DNA of 64,000 bases from Bacteroidota bacterium (GTDB taxonomy: Bacteria; Bacteroidota; Bacteroidia; B-17B0; Aurantibacillaceae), in contig JAAFIQ010000014.1 of the NCBI GenBank assembly GCA_013298715.1, positions 49,401-113,400 of the forward strand, given 5' to 3'. Shown here piece after piece: positions 1 to 8,844 of the stretch. Position 1 is the stretch's first letter. Each line of letters starts with the position of its first letter. Position numbers and translations under genes: made by a program. Under the pieces are notes generated by a model. That model did not search any database. It worked only from the letters and a program-made list of their open reading frames with translations, and was not told where the DNA came from.

Positions 1-1
1 A

Positions 2-835
2 TGTGCTTATGGTTCTGAAAGAAGGGATGCCGCAATGATTTTGGAAACATTGAGTTTATTAAATGAAAATTTTAAAGCAAATGAAATTGCAAAAGAAGTA
101 ACCTTGAACTTAAATTCTGATAAATGGATGAGTACACAAGAAACTGCTTACTCCTTATTGGCTATGTGTGTGTATGCAGGTGTGAAGAATACCACTACGG
201 AGTTAAATTTTTCTTATTCATTAAATGGCGGTGCTGAAACAAACAAAAGTGCGAATAGTAGAATTAGTCAAGTTAAATTTTCTGATGCGGAAATAAATAA
301 AACGGCTACAATCAAGTTTAAAAACACTGGGAAATCGAAATTATATGCAAAACTACTTGTTGAGGGTGTTCCGTTAATAGATGATAAATCAAGTAGCGCA
401 AATAATTTAAAAATGGAGGTCGTTTACAAGAATATGAAAGGCCAAGTAATACAACCAGATAAAATTATTCAAGGCACCGATTTTATGGCAGTAGTAACTA
501 TTTCAAACCTAGGCACAAAAGGTAATTTACATGAAATGGCCTTGAATCAAATTTTTCCGAGTGGTTGGGAGATTCATAACAGTAGAATGGATGATAACGG
601 TACAGCGAGCATGGCAAGGTATGAGGATATAAGGGATGATAGAGTTTTCAGTTATTATGAATTAAGTAAAAATACCAGCAAAACATTTGTTGTAAAATTA
701 AATGCAACATACTTAGGAAAATTTTATTTACCAACAGTATACAGCGAAGCCATGTATGATAATTTAATTAATGCTAAAGTGCCAGGCAGATGGGTAGAGG
801 TGGTGAAGGAGGATGTAACCGTTGCAAAGAAGTAG
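2..835 (+). CDS. alpha-2-macroglobulin family protein, C-terminal part (partial)
   Basis: The reading frame is open from base 2, so this is the 3' end of a gene starting left of the window; the ATG at 35 is internal. About 277 residues are visible. The start, YGSERRDAAMILETL, resembles the helical thioester-domain end of bacterial alpha-2-macroglobulins, and the beta-rich remainder (residues 100-270, including IFPSGWEI and PGRWVEV) resembles the final macroglobulin domains. Family knowledge: these periplasmic protease traps are often encoded near penicillin-binding protein 1C, and pbpC lies 4.9 kb downstream here. The thioester itself would lie outside the window, so activity cannot be judged. 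The family call is fairly sure. Confidence 0.8.
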   Translation, partial: CAYGSERRDAAMILETLSLLNENFKANEIAKEVTLNLNSDKWMSTQETAYSLLAMCVYAGVKNTTTELNFSYSLNGGAETNKSANSRISQVKFSDAEINKTATIKFKNTGKSKLYAKLLVEGVPLIDDKSSSANNLKMEVVYKNMKGQVIQPDKIIQGTDFMAVVTISNLGTKGNLHEMALNQIFPSGWEIHNSRMDDNGTASMARYEDIRDDRVFSYYELSKNTSKTFVVKLNATYLGKFYLPTVYSEAMYDNLINAKVPGRWVEVVKEDVTVAKK

Positions 836-851
836 TTAAAAAGAATTTTGG

Positions 852-860
852 AAAGGAGGT
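852..860 (+). promoter_or_regulatory. strong Shine-Dalgarno sequence
   Basis: AAAGGAGGT sits 9 bases before the ATG at 870. Purine-perfect ribosome sites like this are rare in Bacteroidota, where most genes in this window lack one. It is the main support for the very short gene that follows. Confidence 0.6.
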
Positions 861-869
861 GTATAATTT

Positions 870-1016
870 ATGAGTAAAGTAAATCAAAATAGTAGAGGAG
901 ATAATAGTCAACGTTCTATTGTAAAGAATCCCAATAATAATGACTATAAACTGAACAACGATAAGAGATCAGTTCAATTAAATAACACTAAAGCAACTTC
1001 AAAAAAAGGAAAGTAG
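870..1016 (+). CDS. 48-residue Asn/Lys-rich basic protein
   Basis: A short gene (ATG 870, TAG 1014-1016) that is easy to miss. It has a near-perfect ribosome site and lies 34 bp after the macroglobulin stop, so it is probably co-transcribed with it. The product is hydrophilic, rich in Asn, Lys and Ser, without a signal peptide or membrane segment, and contains the NPNNNDYKLN motif. From memory, similar short proteins with NPNN-Y motifs recur in Bacteroidota as hypothetical proteins; I know no function. It is probably disordered. The ribosome site and codon composition favour a real gene, but translation is unproven. Confidence 0.55.
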   Translation: MSKVNQNSRGDNSQRSIVKNPNNNDYKLNNDKRSVQLNNTKATSKKGK

Positions 1017-1062
1017 TTAAACCACTAAAGAGGGGGCGCAAGTCCTATCTGCATTTAGTTCA

Positions 1063-1665
1063 ATGCAAATGAAAAAAAGAATAAAAATAGTTGTTATACT
1101 AGTAAGCCTTGTGGCGCTTTCTTATGGCGTTTTTAAATTTGTTACCAACATCAATCCAAACCCAAAACATTTTGTTGGTGAAAAATTAGATAGCTTGCAT
1201 GGTGTTTATGTTTTTTACAATGGTGGTATTGGAAATGTTGAAGGACGTAACCTTGCTGCAGATGGCTACAATTTAGGTTTGAGGTATCAATGTGTGGAAT
1301 TTGTTAAACGTTATTACTACCAACATTTCAACCATAAAATGCCTGACACTTATGGTAATGCAAAAGATTTTTTCGATACCAATGTTTTAGATGGAAAGCT
1401 AAACACGAAGCGTGATTTAATTCAGTTTACAAATCCTAGTATAACACAACCACAAATAGGCGATTTGCTTATCATGGCTGGAAATGGAGGAAATCCATAC
1501 GGACACGTAGCAATTATTTCTGAAGTTAATTCTAGTTCTATAGAAATAATTCAACAAAACCCAGGCCCATATGCCGATTCAAGAGCTACGTTTTCGTTAA
1601 GTAAAAATAACATTACTTTTTTGATTGAAAGCGATAGAATATTGGGATGGCTTAGAATGAAGTAG
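1063..1665 (+). CDS. membrane-anchored CHAP-domain protein
   Basis: 200 residues. Residues 6-28 form a signal anchor, followed by an extracytoplasmic CHAP (cysteine/histidine-dependent amidohydrolase/peptidase) fold. The likely nucleophile is the Cys in RYQCVEFVKRYYY (about residue 77), and the His is in YGHVAIIS (about residue 147), in the order the family uses. Such proteins cleave peptidoglycan peptides or glutathionylspermidine-like amides; periplasmic peptidoglycan is the likelier substrate given the neighbouring pbpC. A second ATG at 1069 (MKKRIK) is an equally good start. The gene converges on the LytTR regulator with a 10-bp gap. Confidence 0.75.
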   Translation: MQMKKRIKIVVILVSLVALSYGVFKFVTNINPNPKHFVGEKLDSLHGVYVFYNGGIGNVEGRNLAADGYNLGLRYQCVEFVKRYYYQHFNHKMPDTYGNAKDFFDTNVLDGKLNTKRDLIQFTNPSITQPQIGDLLIMAGNGGNPYGHVAIISEVNSSSIEIIQQNPGPYADSRATFSLSKNNITFLIESDRILGWLRMK

Positions 1666-1675
1666 AATTAATTTT

Positions 1676-2419
1676 TTACAACTCCTCTAACATTTTAATT
1701 ACCTCAGGTCGTTTTCTTGTAGATACGGGAACAGTGCTTCCATCGGTCATGCTTATATAGCCGCCATCTGTTTTTACAAATTCTTTAATGTATTTTGTAT
1801 TTACTAAATGCGATTGATGTACTCTGTAAAACCCTTGTTCACTCAATAAATCTTCAAATTCTTTTAGTGTTTTTGTAACCAACATTTTTTTACCATTCGT
1901 AAAAAAGAATTCAGTATAATTTACATTGCTTTCGCAACGAATAATATCGCTTATGTTTACAATATGTATTTTGTCTTGCGAATGTAGCGCCAAACGTTGA
2001 TGCGCTTTATGTGTATTTTTTAAAGTTTCGTTTAGTAATTTATAGTTTGCATTTTCGTTTGGTCTTTGTAACTTAAATTTTTCTAAAGCGCTTACTAATT
2101 CGTCTGGGTCTACCGGTTTTAATAAGTAGTCTATTGCAGCATAACGAAAAGCTTTAATGGCATGCGCATCAGAAGCAGTTATAAAAATTATTTTAAAATT
2201 AATTTCACCTAAAATGTCTAGTAAATCAAAGCCACTCCCATCTTGCATTTGTATATCTAAAAACAAAATATCTGGTTTTGTGGTTTTTAAAAGTTTCGCG
2301 CCTTCTACTACACCGTTAGCTTCACCAATTATTGTAATATCTGGAGCGTAAACATTCAAATCTTTTTTTAAGGTTATGCGTGCTTGTTCTATATCGTCTA
2401 TTATAATTGCTTTAATCAT
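1676..2419 (-). CDS. LytTR-family response regulator
   Basis: 247 residues. The receiver domain (1-120) has acidic pair D8/D9, phospho-acceptor D55 in LFLDIQMQDGSG, a Thr in FITAS and the Lys in YLLKPVD. The C-terminal half (about 145-245) is a LytTR DNA-binding domain, including YRVHQSHLVNTKYI. It follows its propeller histidine kinase by 11 bp on the same strand, so the two form one operon and a cognate pair. Targets are unknown: I found no copy near this pair of the 21-bp-period repeats that mark the second LytTR system at 14.5-23.2 kb. Confidence 0.93.
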   Translation of the reverse strand: MIKAIIIDDIEQARITLKKDLNVYAPDITIIGEANGVVEGAKLLKTTKPDILFLDIQMQDGSGFDLLDILGEINFKIIFITASDAHAIKAFRYAAIDYLLKPVDPDELVSALEKFKLQRPNENANYKLLNETLKNTHKAHQRLALHSQDKIHIVNISDIIRCESNVNYTEFFFTNGKKMLVTKTLKEFEDLLSEQGFYRVHQSHLVNTKYIKEFVKTDGGYISMTDGSTVPVSTRKRPEVIKMLEEL

Positions 2420-2430
2420 ATACTTGTTTT

Positions 2431-5400
2431 TTATCCTAACGGAATTCTAATTATCACTTTCGTTCCTGTTGCATGATTTTCTTCGTCATACAAATCTACT
2501 ATTTCAAGCGAATTGGTAAAAGCACTACTTTGCATTAAATCTAATCGTTCTTGGGTAACAATTAAAGCAGTAGATTGGTGGTAAGTTTCTTTACTCTTTT
2601 CATTTAGTTCACTCGCTTTTTTTCTGCCAATTCCATTATCAAGTACAACACATTCTAATACGTCATTTTCTTCCATAAAACTTATATGTATGCACCCTCT
2701 TTTTTTGTTGTCATACTTTAAACCGTGTTTAATCGCATTTTCTATGAAGGGTTGCAACAACATTGGCGGAACTTTTATGTAGTCCTTTTCAATTTTATTA
2801 TCAACTGTTATTTGATAATCAAACCTATCACCATTACAAAATTTTTCAATGAGTAAATAATTTTCTAAAGTATTTATTTCTTCTTCTAAAGTAATACTAC
2901 TTTGCCTTGAATTATCCAGTATTTGGCGCATTAACCTAGAAAACTTAGCTAAATAATATCTGGCTTTTTGCTCATTATCTGTTCCAATTTGCGATTGTAT
3001 TGAGTTTAATGCATTAAAAATAAAATGAGGATTCATTTGCAAGCGCAATGCTTTTTGTTCGAGTTCTAGTACTTCTTTTTCGAGCAATGTTTTTTTCTGA
3101 GCTTCAGCAGCCTTTGATTTAACAAGATTCACACGCCACTTAAAGATGAAAATCACTAAGGCTATACTAGCTAGTGCAACAAGAAGAATAAACCACCACC
3201 TTAACCAATACGGTGGAGCAATGTAAAATTTAATAGTTGCAGGATTTTTATTCCAAACGCCATCTTCGTTACATGCTTTTACTTTAAATACATAATTGCC
3301 ATAACTTAAATTTGGATACGAAAAAGTATGCTGCGTTGAAACTGGCGACCAGTCTTTATCAAATCCTTCAAGCATCCATTGGTATTTTACTGCGTAGGGA
3401 TTACTAAAATTTATTGAAATAAAATCGAAGGTTAAATGATTTTGATTGTAGGGAAGATTAAGGTTAGAAACCTTATTCCAATCACCAATAAAATTTTTAT
3501 AACTTGTATTTGAAATTGGTTCGTAAAACAACTTCACATTAGTAATACTTGTAATTGGCTCGTTTAAATTTAATACGGTGTTTGCTGGATTATACTTAAT
3601 TAAACCGTTTATGGTGCCAAACCAAATACTACCATCCTCATCTTTAAAAACAGCATTTTGACAAGTTTCAATTCCTGTAAATCCTTCACCTTTGCCGTAA
3701 TGTTTAATTTCTTTAATAGTCGATTCTTTATCCAAAAATAAATGGTCCAAGCCCGTTTCGCTTCCAGCTAAAATGTTTCCATTGTTATCTTTACTAATTA
3801 AATAGATATTGGATGAGGTTAATCCTTTCGTGTGATTGTAGTTTTTTATTTTTAATTCGTTATTCAGTTCTATGCAGGCTAATCCTTCGCCAGCTGTGCC
3901 CACCCATAAATTTCCATTATTGTCGTTTTCTAAACATTTAATGTTGTTCGAGGGCAATCCCTCTCTTTTGGTAAAAGATTTATCCAGAAGCCTATTTTTA
4001 ATAATTCTTCCAATTCCTTCTGTTTCTGTGCCATACCATAAGCCGTGCTTATTATCTTGCAATAAACATGTAATCCTATTTGATAGTAAACCATCCTTAA
4101 CTGTATAATTAATTAAGTTAATTTTTTCATTATTAAATGTTAGTTTGTAAATGCCAGAGCCAGCGGTAGCAACCCATAAATTTTCATTTTCATCTGTTGT
4201 CATTGCTCTTATATATTTTTTATCAAGCCCTTCAACTTTTTTAAATTCAAAACCATTATAAGAAAATAATCCTTCACCATCTGCACCAAAATATAACGTC
4301 CCATCTTTACTTTGCGCAATGGCTTTTATTTTAGCATTAATAAAGCCATTTGTGGCATTGTAGTTATAAAACTTAGAGCTGTCGTAAAGTGAAATTCCTT
4401 TATCTGCAGTTCCAATCCATAAGCGTTTATTATTATCTCTAAAAACACTGTAAACAAAATTTCCTGCCATGCCTGATGATTTATCAAACACTGTGAATTG
4501 TTTTCCAAAATAATTGCAAATACCACCGCCCGATGTACCAAACCAGTAATTACCACTTTTGTCTTTTATGGCGCACCTTACATGGTTGTTACTCAATCCT
4601 TCCTGTTCAGTTAACCAAGTAAATAGTTTAGTACGTGTATTATACTGAGCAACACCACTATTCAAGGTAGTTAACCAAACATTATCATTATCCATACAAA
4701 AGTTCAAAACCGTTTGTTTGTATAACTCTTGCTTTAAATCTATTCTGTAAAATTTTTTGTGATTAAACAGGTAGGCACCATCACCATAAGTGCCAATCCA
4801 AATAGTACCATTTAAATCCTGACTAATACAAGTAACGGAGTTGTTATTAAAGCCATCTTCTTTAGTAAATTTTTTTAATGAAAATTGACTATTGATTTCT
4901 GAAATTTTACCAAGTCCTTCTGAACTACCAAACCAAATAACTCCATCATTATCGGCAAAAATTGAAAGAACTGAAATTTTTCTATAGTTTAACTCATCAG
5001 TTACGTAATGTATTCCTTTTTCATCAATCATTACAACTCCCATATTAGTAGCTAGCCATTTTCTATTTTTTTTATCAATAGATATTCCATAAATAGTAAC
5101 TTGGTCATTAATAGTTTTTAAGTTTATTTTTTTAAACGTTATTCCATTATAAACTGATACGCCGTTGTTTGTACCAATCCATAAATTATGATTTAAATCT
5201 TCTTGAATAGAAAAAATGTAATTATTCGTAAGACCATCTTTTACAGTAAATGTTTTAAACTCTATGCCATCGTATCTTGTAATACCACCACCTCTGGTAC
5301 CTAACCATAAATAGCCTCGGGAATCTTGCAACAATGAATAAACTTGCGATTGGGCCACACCGTCTTTTACAGAATAGTTGTGAAAGTTGTACTGTTGACC

Positions 5401-5580
5401 TAAAAATGGTTGAGACAAAATAAGTAGCAAAAAAACAATACTGTTTTTAAAAATTAAATTCTTTTTCTCCAATACAATACAGGTAAATTTTACTGTTAAG
5501 AATAGATTTGCCAACGGTGGAACTAACAAGCTTAACACAACATTTGTTAAAAAATTCCTTATAGAATTGGGAATAAACAT
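2431..5580 (-). CDS. two-component regulator propeller sensor histidine kinase (LytS type)
   Basis: Up to 1049 residues. After a signal peptide (about 42-61, ending FLGQ), many repeats such as DSRGYLWLGTRGGGITRY build a periplasmic beta-propeller sensor (about 65-680). A Y_Y_Y domain (about 700-780), one membrane helix (about 790-812) and a coiled coil follow. The kinase core has the phosphorylatable His in MNPHFIFNALN (His852), the N box PFIENAIKHGL and the G box DNGIG. The ATG at 5580 adds a hydrophobic stretch before the signal peptide and lies only 5 bp from a -7 box; the TTG at 5472 would give a normal signal peptide (MEKKNLIFKN), so the true protein is probably about 1013 residues. The ligand is unknown; glycans or envelope fragments are plausible. 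Confidence 0.92.
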   Translation of the reverse strand: MFIPNSIRNFLTNVVLSLLVPPLANLFLTVKFTCIVLEKKNLIFKNSIVFLLLILSQPFLGQQYNFHNYSVKDGVAQSQVYSLLQDSRGYLWLGTRGGGITRYDGIEFKTFTVKDGLTNNYIFSIQEDLNHNLWIGTNNGVSVYNGITFKKINLKTINDQVTIYGISIDKKNRKWLATNMGVVMIDEKGIHYVTDELNYRKISVLSIFADNDGVIWFGSSEGLGKISEINSQFSLKKFTKEDGFNNNSVTCISQDLNGTIWIGTYGDGAYLFNHKKFYRIDLKQELYKQTVLNFCMDNDNVWLTTLNSGVAQYNTRTKLFTWLTEQEGLSNNHVRCAIKDKSGNYWFGTSGGGICNYFGKQFTVFDKSSGMAGNFVYSVFRDNNKRLWIGTADKGISLYDSSKFYNYNATNGFINAKIKAIAQSKDGTLYFGADGEGLFSYNGFEFKKVEGLDKKYIRAMTTDENENLWVATAGSGIYKLTFNNEKINLINYTVKDGLLSNRITCLLQDNKHGLWYGTETEGIGRIIKNRLLDKSFTKREGLPSNNIKCLENDNNGNLWVGTAGEGLACIELNNELKIKNYNHTKGLTSSNIYLISKDNNGNILAGSETGLDHLFLDKESTIKEIKHYGKGEGFTGIETCQNAVFKDEDGSIWFGTINGLIKYNPANTVLNLNEPITSITNVKLFYEPISNTSYKNFIGDWNKVSNLNLPYNQNHLTFDFISINFSNPYAVKYQWMLEGFDKDWSPVSTQHTFSYPNLSYGNYVFKVKACNEDGVWNKNPATIKFYIAPPYWLRWWFILLVALASIALVIFIFKWRVNLVKSKAAEAQKKTLLEKEVLELEQKALRLQMNPHFIFNALNSIQSQIGTDNEQKARYYLAKFSRLMRQILDNSRQSSITLEEEINTLENYLLIEKFCNGDRFDYQITVDNKIEKDYIKVPPMLLQPFIENAIKHGLKYDNKKRGCIHISFMEENDVLECVVLDNGIGRKKASELNEKSKETYHQSTALIVTQERLDLMQSSAFTNSLEIVDLYDEENHATGTKVIIRIPLG

Positions 5581-5585
5581 TTAAT

Positions 5586-5593
5586 CAAATATA
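5586..5593 (-). promoter_or_regulatory. -7 promoter box (TATATTTG) for the kinase/LytTR operon
   Basis: On the minus strand TATATTTG matches the Bacteroidota -7 consensus TAnnTTTG. Transcription would begin near 5576-5582, on top of the ATG at 5580, which favours the internal TTG start at 5472. No clear -33 TTG is seen at the usual spacing. Confidence 0.45.
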
Positions 5594-5658
5594 GAAAACA
5601 CTTTCAATTAAATTAACAGCGAATAATAAAAGCCTCAAATTTTCTTTAAACCTAAGAG

Positions 5659-5666
5659 TAATTTTG
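5659..5666 (+). promoter_or_regulatory. -7 promoter box (TAATTTTG) for pbpC
   Basis: TAATTTTG matches TAnnTTTG and lies 20 bp before the ATG of pbpC, giving a short leader. A -33 TTG at the expected spacing is not obvious. It is arranged divergently from the kinase operon promoter about 65 bp away. Confidence 0.45.
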
Positions 5667-5686
5667 AACATGATTAGTAAAAAGCA

Positions 5687-8104
5687 ATGTTACCACAATT
5701 AGAAGTATTAAGAAGTTCGACTACGTTTTTAGTTTACAAAAGAGTTAAGGGATTTTTGTTTTACATATTTACAGTGCTTAAATATTGGAAGAAGCGCATA
5801 CTACTAGTTGGCTTTACGATTTTTATAATATGGTATATTAATTGCTTACCAAGCGTGTTGTTTAATTGTCCTTATTCAACTGTATTGTTTGATGGGAATG
5901 GAAATTTGTTAGGTGCTAAAATTGCTAAAGACGGGCAATGGAGATTTAAAGCCGAGAAAACTATTCCAGAAAAAATGGAAAAATGTTTAATTGAATTTGA
6001 GGATAGGAATTTTTATAAACATTATGGTATCAGTGCAAAAGGTATTGGAAGAGCTATTTACCAAAACATTAAAAGTAAGAAGGTGGTAAGTGGCGGAAGC
6101 ACATTAACCATGCAAGTTGCAAGAATGATGCGTAAAAATCCACCACGTACAGTTGCTGAAAAAATTATTGAAATGATAATTGCTACAAGGTTAGAAATAA
6201 GGTATAGCAAAAAGGAATTATTAAAAAATTATTTAGCTAACGCTCCTTTCGGAAATAACGTAGTTGGCATGGAAGCTGCTGCTTGGCGTTATTTTGGTAG
6301 AAAGCCAGAGCAATTAAGTTGGGCGGAAAGCGCTATGTTGGCAGTATTGCCTAATGCCCCGGGACTAATTTATCCTGGAAGAAATCACCAACGATTATTA
6401 GAAAAGCGTAACCGATTATTAAAACGTTTATTCGAAGCCAAACAGTTTGATAAAACAACATATAACCTATCTCTGCAAGAACCCTTGCCTAATAAACCAT
6501 TACCACTACCTCAATTCGCGCCACATTTGCTCAATAAATTTATAAAAGATGGCTACGAAGGAAAAACAATTTATTCAAGTATTGATTATAATCTACAATT
6601 AAAAGCAATTGAGTTGATAAACGCGCACAGTTTAATACTTCAGCAAAACAAAATTTACAATGGAGCATTACTAATAACATCCGTTAAAACAGGAAAAATT
6701 TTAGCGTATGTTGGTAATACAAATTTAATAGATGCAGAACAAGGTTGTGCTGTAGATTGCATACAGGCTGCAAGAAGTACTGGAAGTATTTTAAAGCCAT
6801 TTCTATTTGAAAAATGTTTAGAAGACGGTTTAATAACACCAACAACTCTGCTTCCTGATATTCCTACTCAGTATGGAAGTTTTTCTCCAAAAAATTTTAC
6901 TAAACAATACGATGGCGCAATACCCGCAAATAAGGCCTTGGCGCGAAGTTTAAATATTCCTATGGTACGGTTATTAAATGAATATGGTTTAGAGAAATTT
7001 CACCGAGAGTTAAAATTAATGGGATTAACCACATTGAAGCGAAATGCCAAACATTACGGTTTATCTTTAATATTGGGAGGTGCAGAGGCAAAGCTATGGG
7101 ATTTGAATTTGGCGTACACACAAATGGCGCAGCAGTTGAAGTATAATGCCACAAAAAAAATAACTTTTCTCAAAGATGAAACGGATAAAAAAACGAAAAC
7201 GCAAGTAATTAAAATGGATGAAGGCTGCATTTACGCAACGTTTGAGGCTATGGTGGATGCCAACCGACCCGATGAAGATGGTAATTGGCGCGCCTTTTCG
7301 TCGCAACAAAAAATTGCATGGAAAACAGGAACAAGTTTTGGATACAGAGATGCATGGGCTATTGGAGTAACTCCAGATTACGTAGTATCTATATGGGTTG
7401 GAAACGCAGACGGAGAAGGCAGACCTGGTCTAACTGGTTTAAACGCTGCGGCACCATTATTGTTTGATGTGTTTTCAAAATTGCCAACAACGGTTAATTG
7501 GTTTACAAAGCCAACAGATGAATTAGAAAAAGTTGCCATTTGCAGAGAGAGCGGTCATAGGGCATCATCTTTGTGTAATAATAGTGATATGATGCAAATT
7601 CCTAAACCATGTTTAAATACAATAGCTTGTCCTTACCATCAATTAGTTCATTTGAATGTGAGCAGAACTCACAGGGTAGATAGCGAGTGTGAGACAATTT
7701 TTAACATGCGCCACGAAGCTTGGTTTGTATTACCACCTTTAATTGAAAAGTATTATAAATTTAATCATCCAAACTACAAAGAGTTACCAAGTTATAAGTT
7801 AGAATGCATGGTTAAACTAGCAGATAAAGCAATGGCCTTGCTATATCCAAAACCCAATAGTAAAATTTATGTACCTATAGAAATTGATGGAAAAATAGGA
7901 AGAACAATTTTTGAGGCAACACACCGCAACTTAAACTCTAGTATCTATTGGCATTTAGATGATGCTTACATTGGCGAAACGAAGGAGATACATCAATTAG
8001 CCTTAAATCCTAGTGTTGGTAAACATAAATTACTACTTGTGGATGAAAACGGCATAAGCATACAACTGAAATTTGAAATATTAGGAAAAGATTTAGGTTT
8101 GTAA
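5687..8104 (+). CDS. pbpC: penicillin-binding protein 1C
   Basis: 805 residues. A cytoplasmic N-terminus and one membrane helix (about 36-54) precede a GT51 glycosyltransferase domain with catalytic Glu in FEDRNFYKHYG and the GGSTLTMQVARM motif. The transpeptidase domain has the SxxK nucleophile in STGSILKPF (Ser367), an SLN motif in ARSLNIP and KTG in WKTGTSFGYRDAW. A C-terminal beta domain typical of class 1C (BiPBP_C) follows, with cysteines around 610-660. It polymerises and possibly cross-links peptidoglycan at the outer face of the inner membrane. The nearby alpha-2-macroglobulin matches the usual partnership of this family. Length and motifs are intact. A start a few codons downstream is possible. 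Confidence 0.94.
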   Translation: MLPQLEVLRSSTTFLVYKRVKGFLFYIFTVLKYWKKRILLVGFTIFIIWYINCLPSVLFNCPYSTVLFDGNGNLLGAKIAKDGQWRFKAEKTIPEKMEKCLIEFEDRNFYKHYGISAKGIGRAIYQNIKSKKVVSGGSTLTMQVARMMRKNPPRTVAEKIIEMIIATRLEIRYSKKELLKNYLANAPFGNNVVGMEAAAWRYFGRKPEQLSWAESAMLAVLPNAPGLIYPGRNHQRLLEKRNRLLKRLFEAKQFDKTTYNLSLQEPLPNKPLPLPQFAPHLLNKFIKDGYEGKTIYSSIDYNLQLKAIELINAHSLILQQNKIYNGALLITSVKTGKILAYVGNTNLIDAEQGCAVDCIQAARSTGSILKPFLFEKCLEDGLITPTTLLPDIPTQYGSFSPKNFTKQYDGAIPANKALARSLNIPMVRLLNEYGLEKFHRELKLMGLTTLKRNAKHYGLSLILGGAEAKLWDLNLAYTQMAQQLKYNATKKITFLKDETDKKTKTQVIKMDEGCIYATFEAMVDANRPDEDGNWRAFSSQQKIAWKTGTSFGYRDAWAIGVTPDYVVSIWVGNADGEGRPGLTGLNAAAPLLFDVFSKLPTTVNWFTKPTDELEKVAICRESGHRASSLCNNSDMMQIPKPCLNTIACPYHQLVHLNVSRTHRVDSECETIFNMRHEAWFVLPPLIEKYYKFNHPNYKELPSYKLECMVKLADKAMALLYPKPNSKIYVPIEIDGKIGRTIFEATHRNLNSSIYWHLDDAYIGETKEIHQLALNPSVGKHKLLLVDENGISIQLKFEILGKDLGL

Positions 8105-8132
8105 TTGATTAAAGATTTTGTGTCTTCTGCCA

Positions 8133-8160
8133 AACAGGAATTTAAAGGTTCCTGTTTTTT
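8133..8160 (+). terminator. rho-independent terminator after pbpC
   Basis: AACAGGAA (8133-8140) pairs with TTCCTGTT (8149-8156) across an 8-base loop and continues into a T run. It closes the pbpC transcript. Confidence 0.75.
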
Positions 8161-8168
8161 AAACCTTG

Positions 8169-8232
8169 GCTGAACTGAGGCCCTCGAAGGTGGCTGAGGC
8201 TCTCGAAGGTGGCTGAGGCTCTCGAAGCCACC
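8169..8232. repeat. REP-like palindromic repeat cluster
   Basis: Two and a half copies of a 19-bp unit, GGCTGAGGCTCTCGAAGGT, lie in tandem. The last ends as an inverted repeat: GGTGGCT at 8208-8214 against AGCCACC at 8226-8232. The GAGGCTCTCGAAG core resembles the dispersed GAGC-TTGTCGAAG palindromes seen in many genomes, and a single related piece (GAGCTTGTCGAAGGG) occurs at about 60816-60830. The final base overlaps the stop codon of the following minus-strand gene, so it may also stop that transcript. Confidence 0.6.
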
Positions 8233-8813
8233 TAAAACCCAAGCATAAATCCTACTTGTATAATAGGATTCCTATAAATACTTAATTGATTTGGAATAAA
8301 ATTATAGAGAATTGTTACTGAACTGCCGAAATTATCCCCAAATCGTTGCATATAACCCCCGCCACCCATCAAATATGGTACCCATGTTCGCTCATTTATA
8401 TTTGTAGAACTAAAAATGTTTTGTTGATTTAACAACTCTCCCTGAGCTTGTAGAAAGAAAGATTGACCAAACATATAACGTGCAAAACTAAAAGGGCCAT
8501 AAATACTTTGTCTATATACACTACTTCCTATGCGCTGACTAATATATGTGAAGTTTCCTCCAAAGCCTACTGCAAGTTTGTCTGTTACCCTATACCCTAA
8601 ATGAGGATTACCAGTAGCGTAAAACGTATTATTAAAAAAACCAGGCATTACCATTCCACCAAAAAAGAATTTTTTTCTCCACTCTGTATTTCTGGGCTTT
8701 TCTTTAATTTTTTCTTTTACTTTCGATGTATCTCCAGTATAAACTTCATCTACCTGAGCATTAACAAAGATACTTAATAATAGAAAAAGTAATAGAACGT
8801 GTAATTTATACAT
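8232..8813 (-). CDS. outer-membrane beta-barrel protein, uncharacterised
   Basis: 193 residues. A signal peptide (1-19, ending VNA-Q) is followed by a short charged linker and then alternating hydrophobic strands rich in Gly, Tyr and Phe. Segments such as LAVGFGGNFTYIS and the terminal IIQVGFMLGF, ending in Phe, indicate a small beta-barrel of perhaps eight strands. No catalytic motif is seen. It is similar in kind to the barrel at 34595 but I cannot claim a close relationship. The 3' end touches a palindromic repeat. Function unknown. Confidence 0.7.
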   Translation of the reverse strand: MYKLHVLLLFLLLSIFVNAQVDEVYTGDTSKVKEKIKEKPRNTEWRKKFFFGGMVMPGFFNNTFYATGNPHLGYRVTDKLAVGFGGNFTYISQRIGSSVYRQSIYGPFSFARYMFGQSFFLQAQGELLNQQNIFSSTNINERTWVPYLMGGGGYMQRFGDNFGSSVTILYNFIPNQLSIYRNPIIQVGFMLGF

Positions 8814-8844
8814 TGCTTATATTTGTAAAACAAATTTACAAAAT

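Noticed and set aside
8821..8835. ATTTGTAAAACAAAT near the SDR start resembles the half-site
   Set aside because: Single copy, wrong distance to any promoter; the expected box position lies inside the gene.
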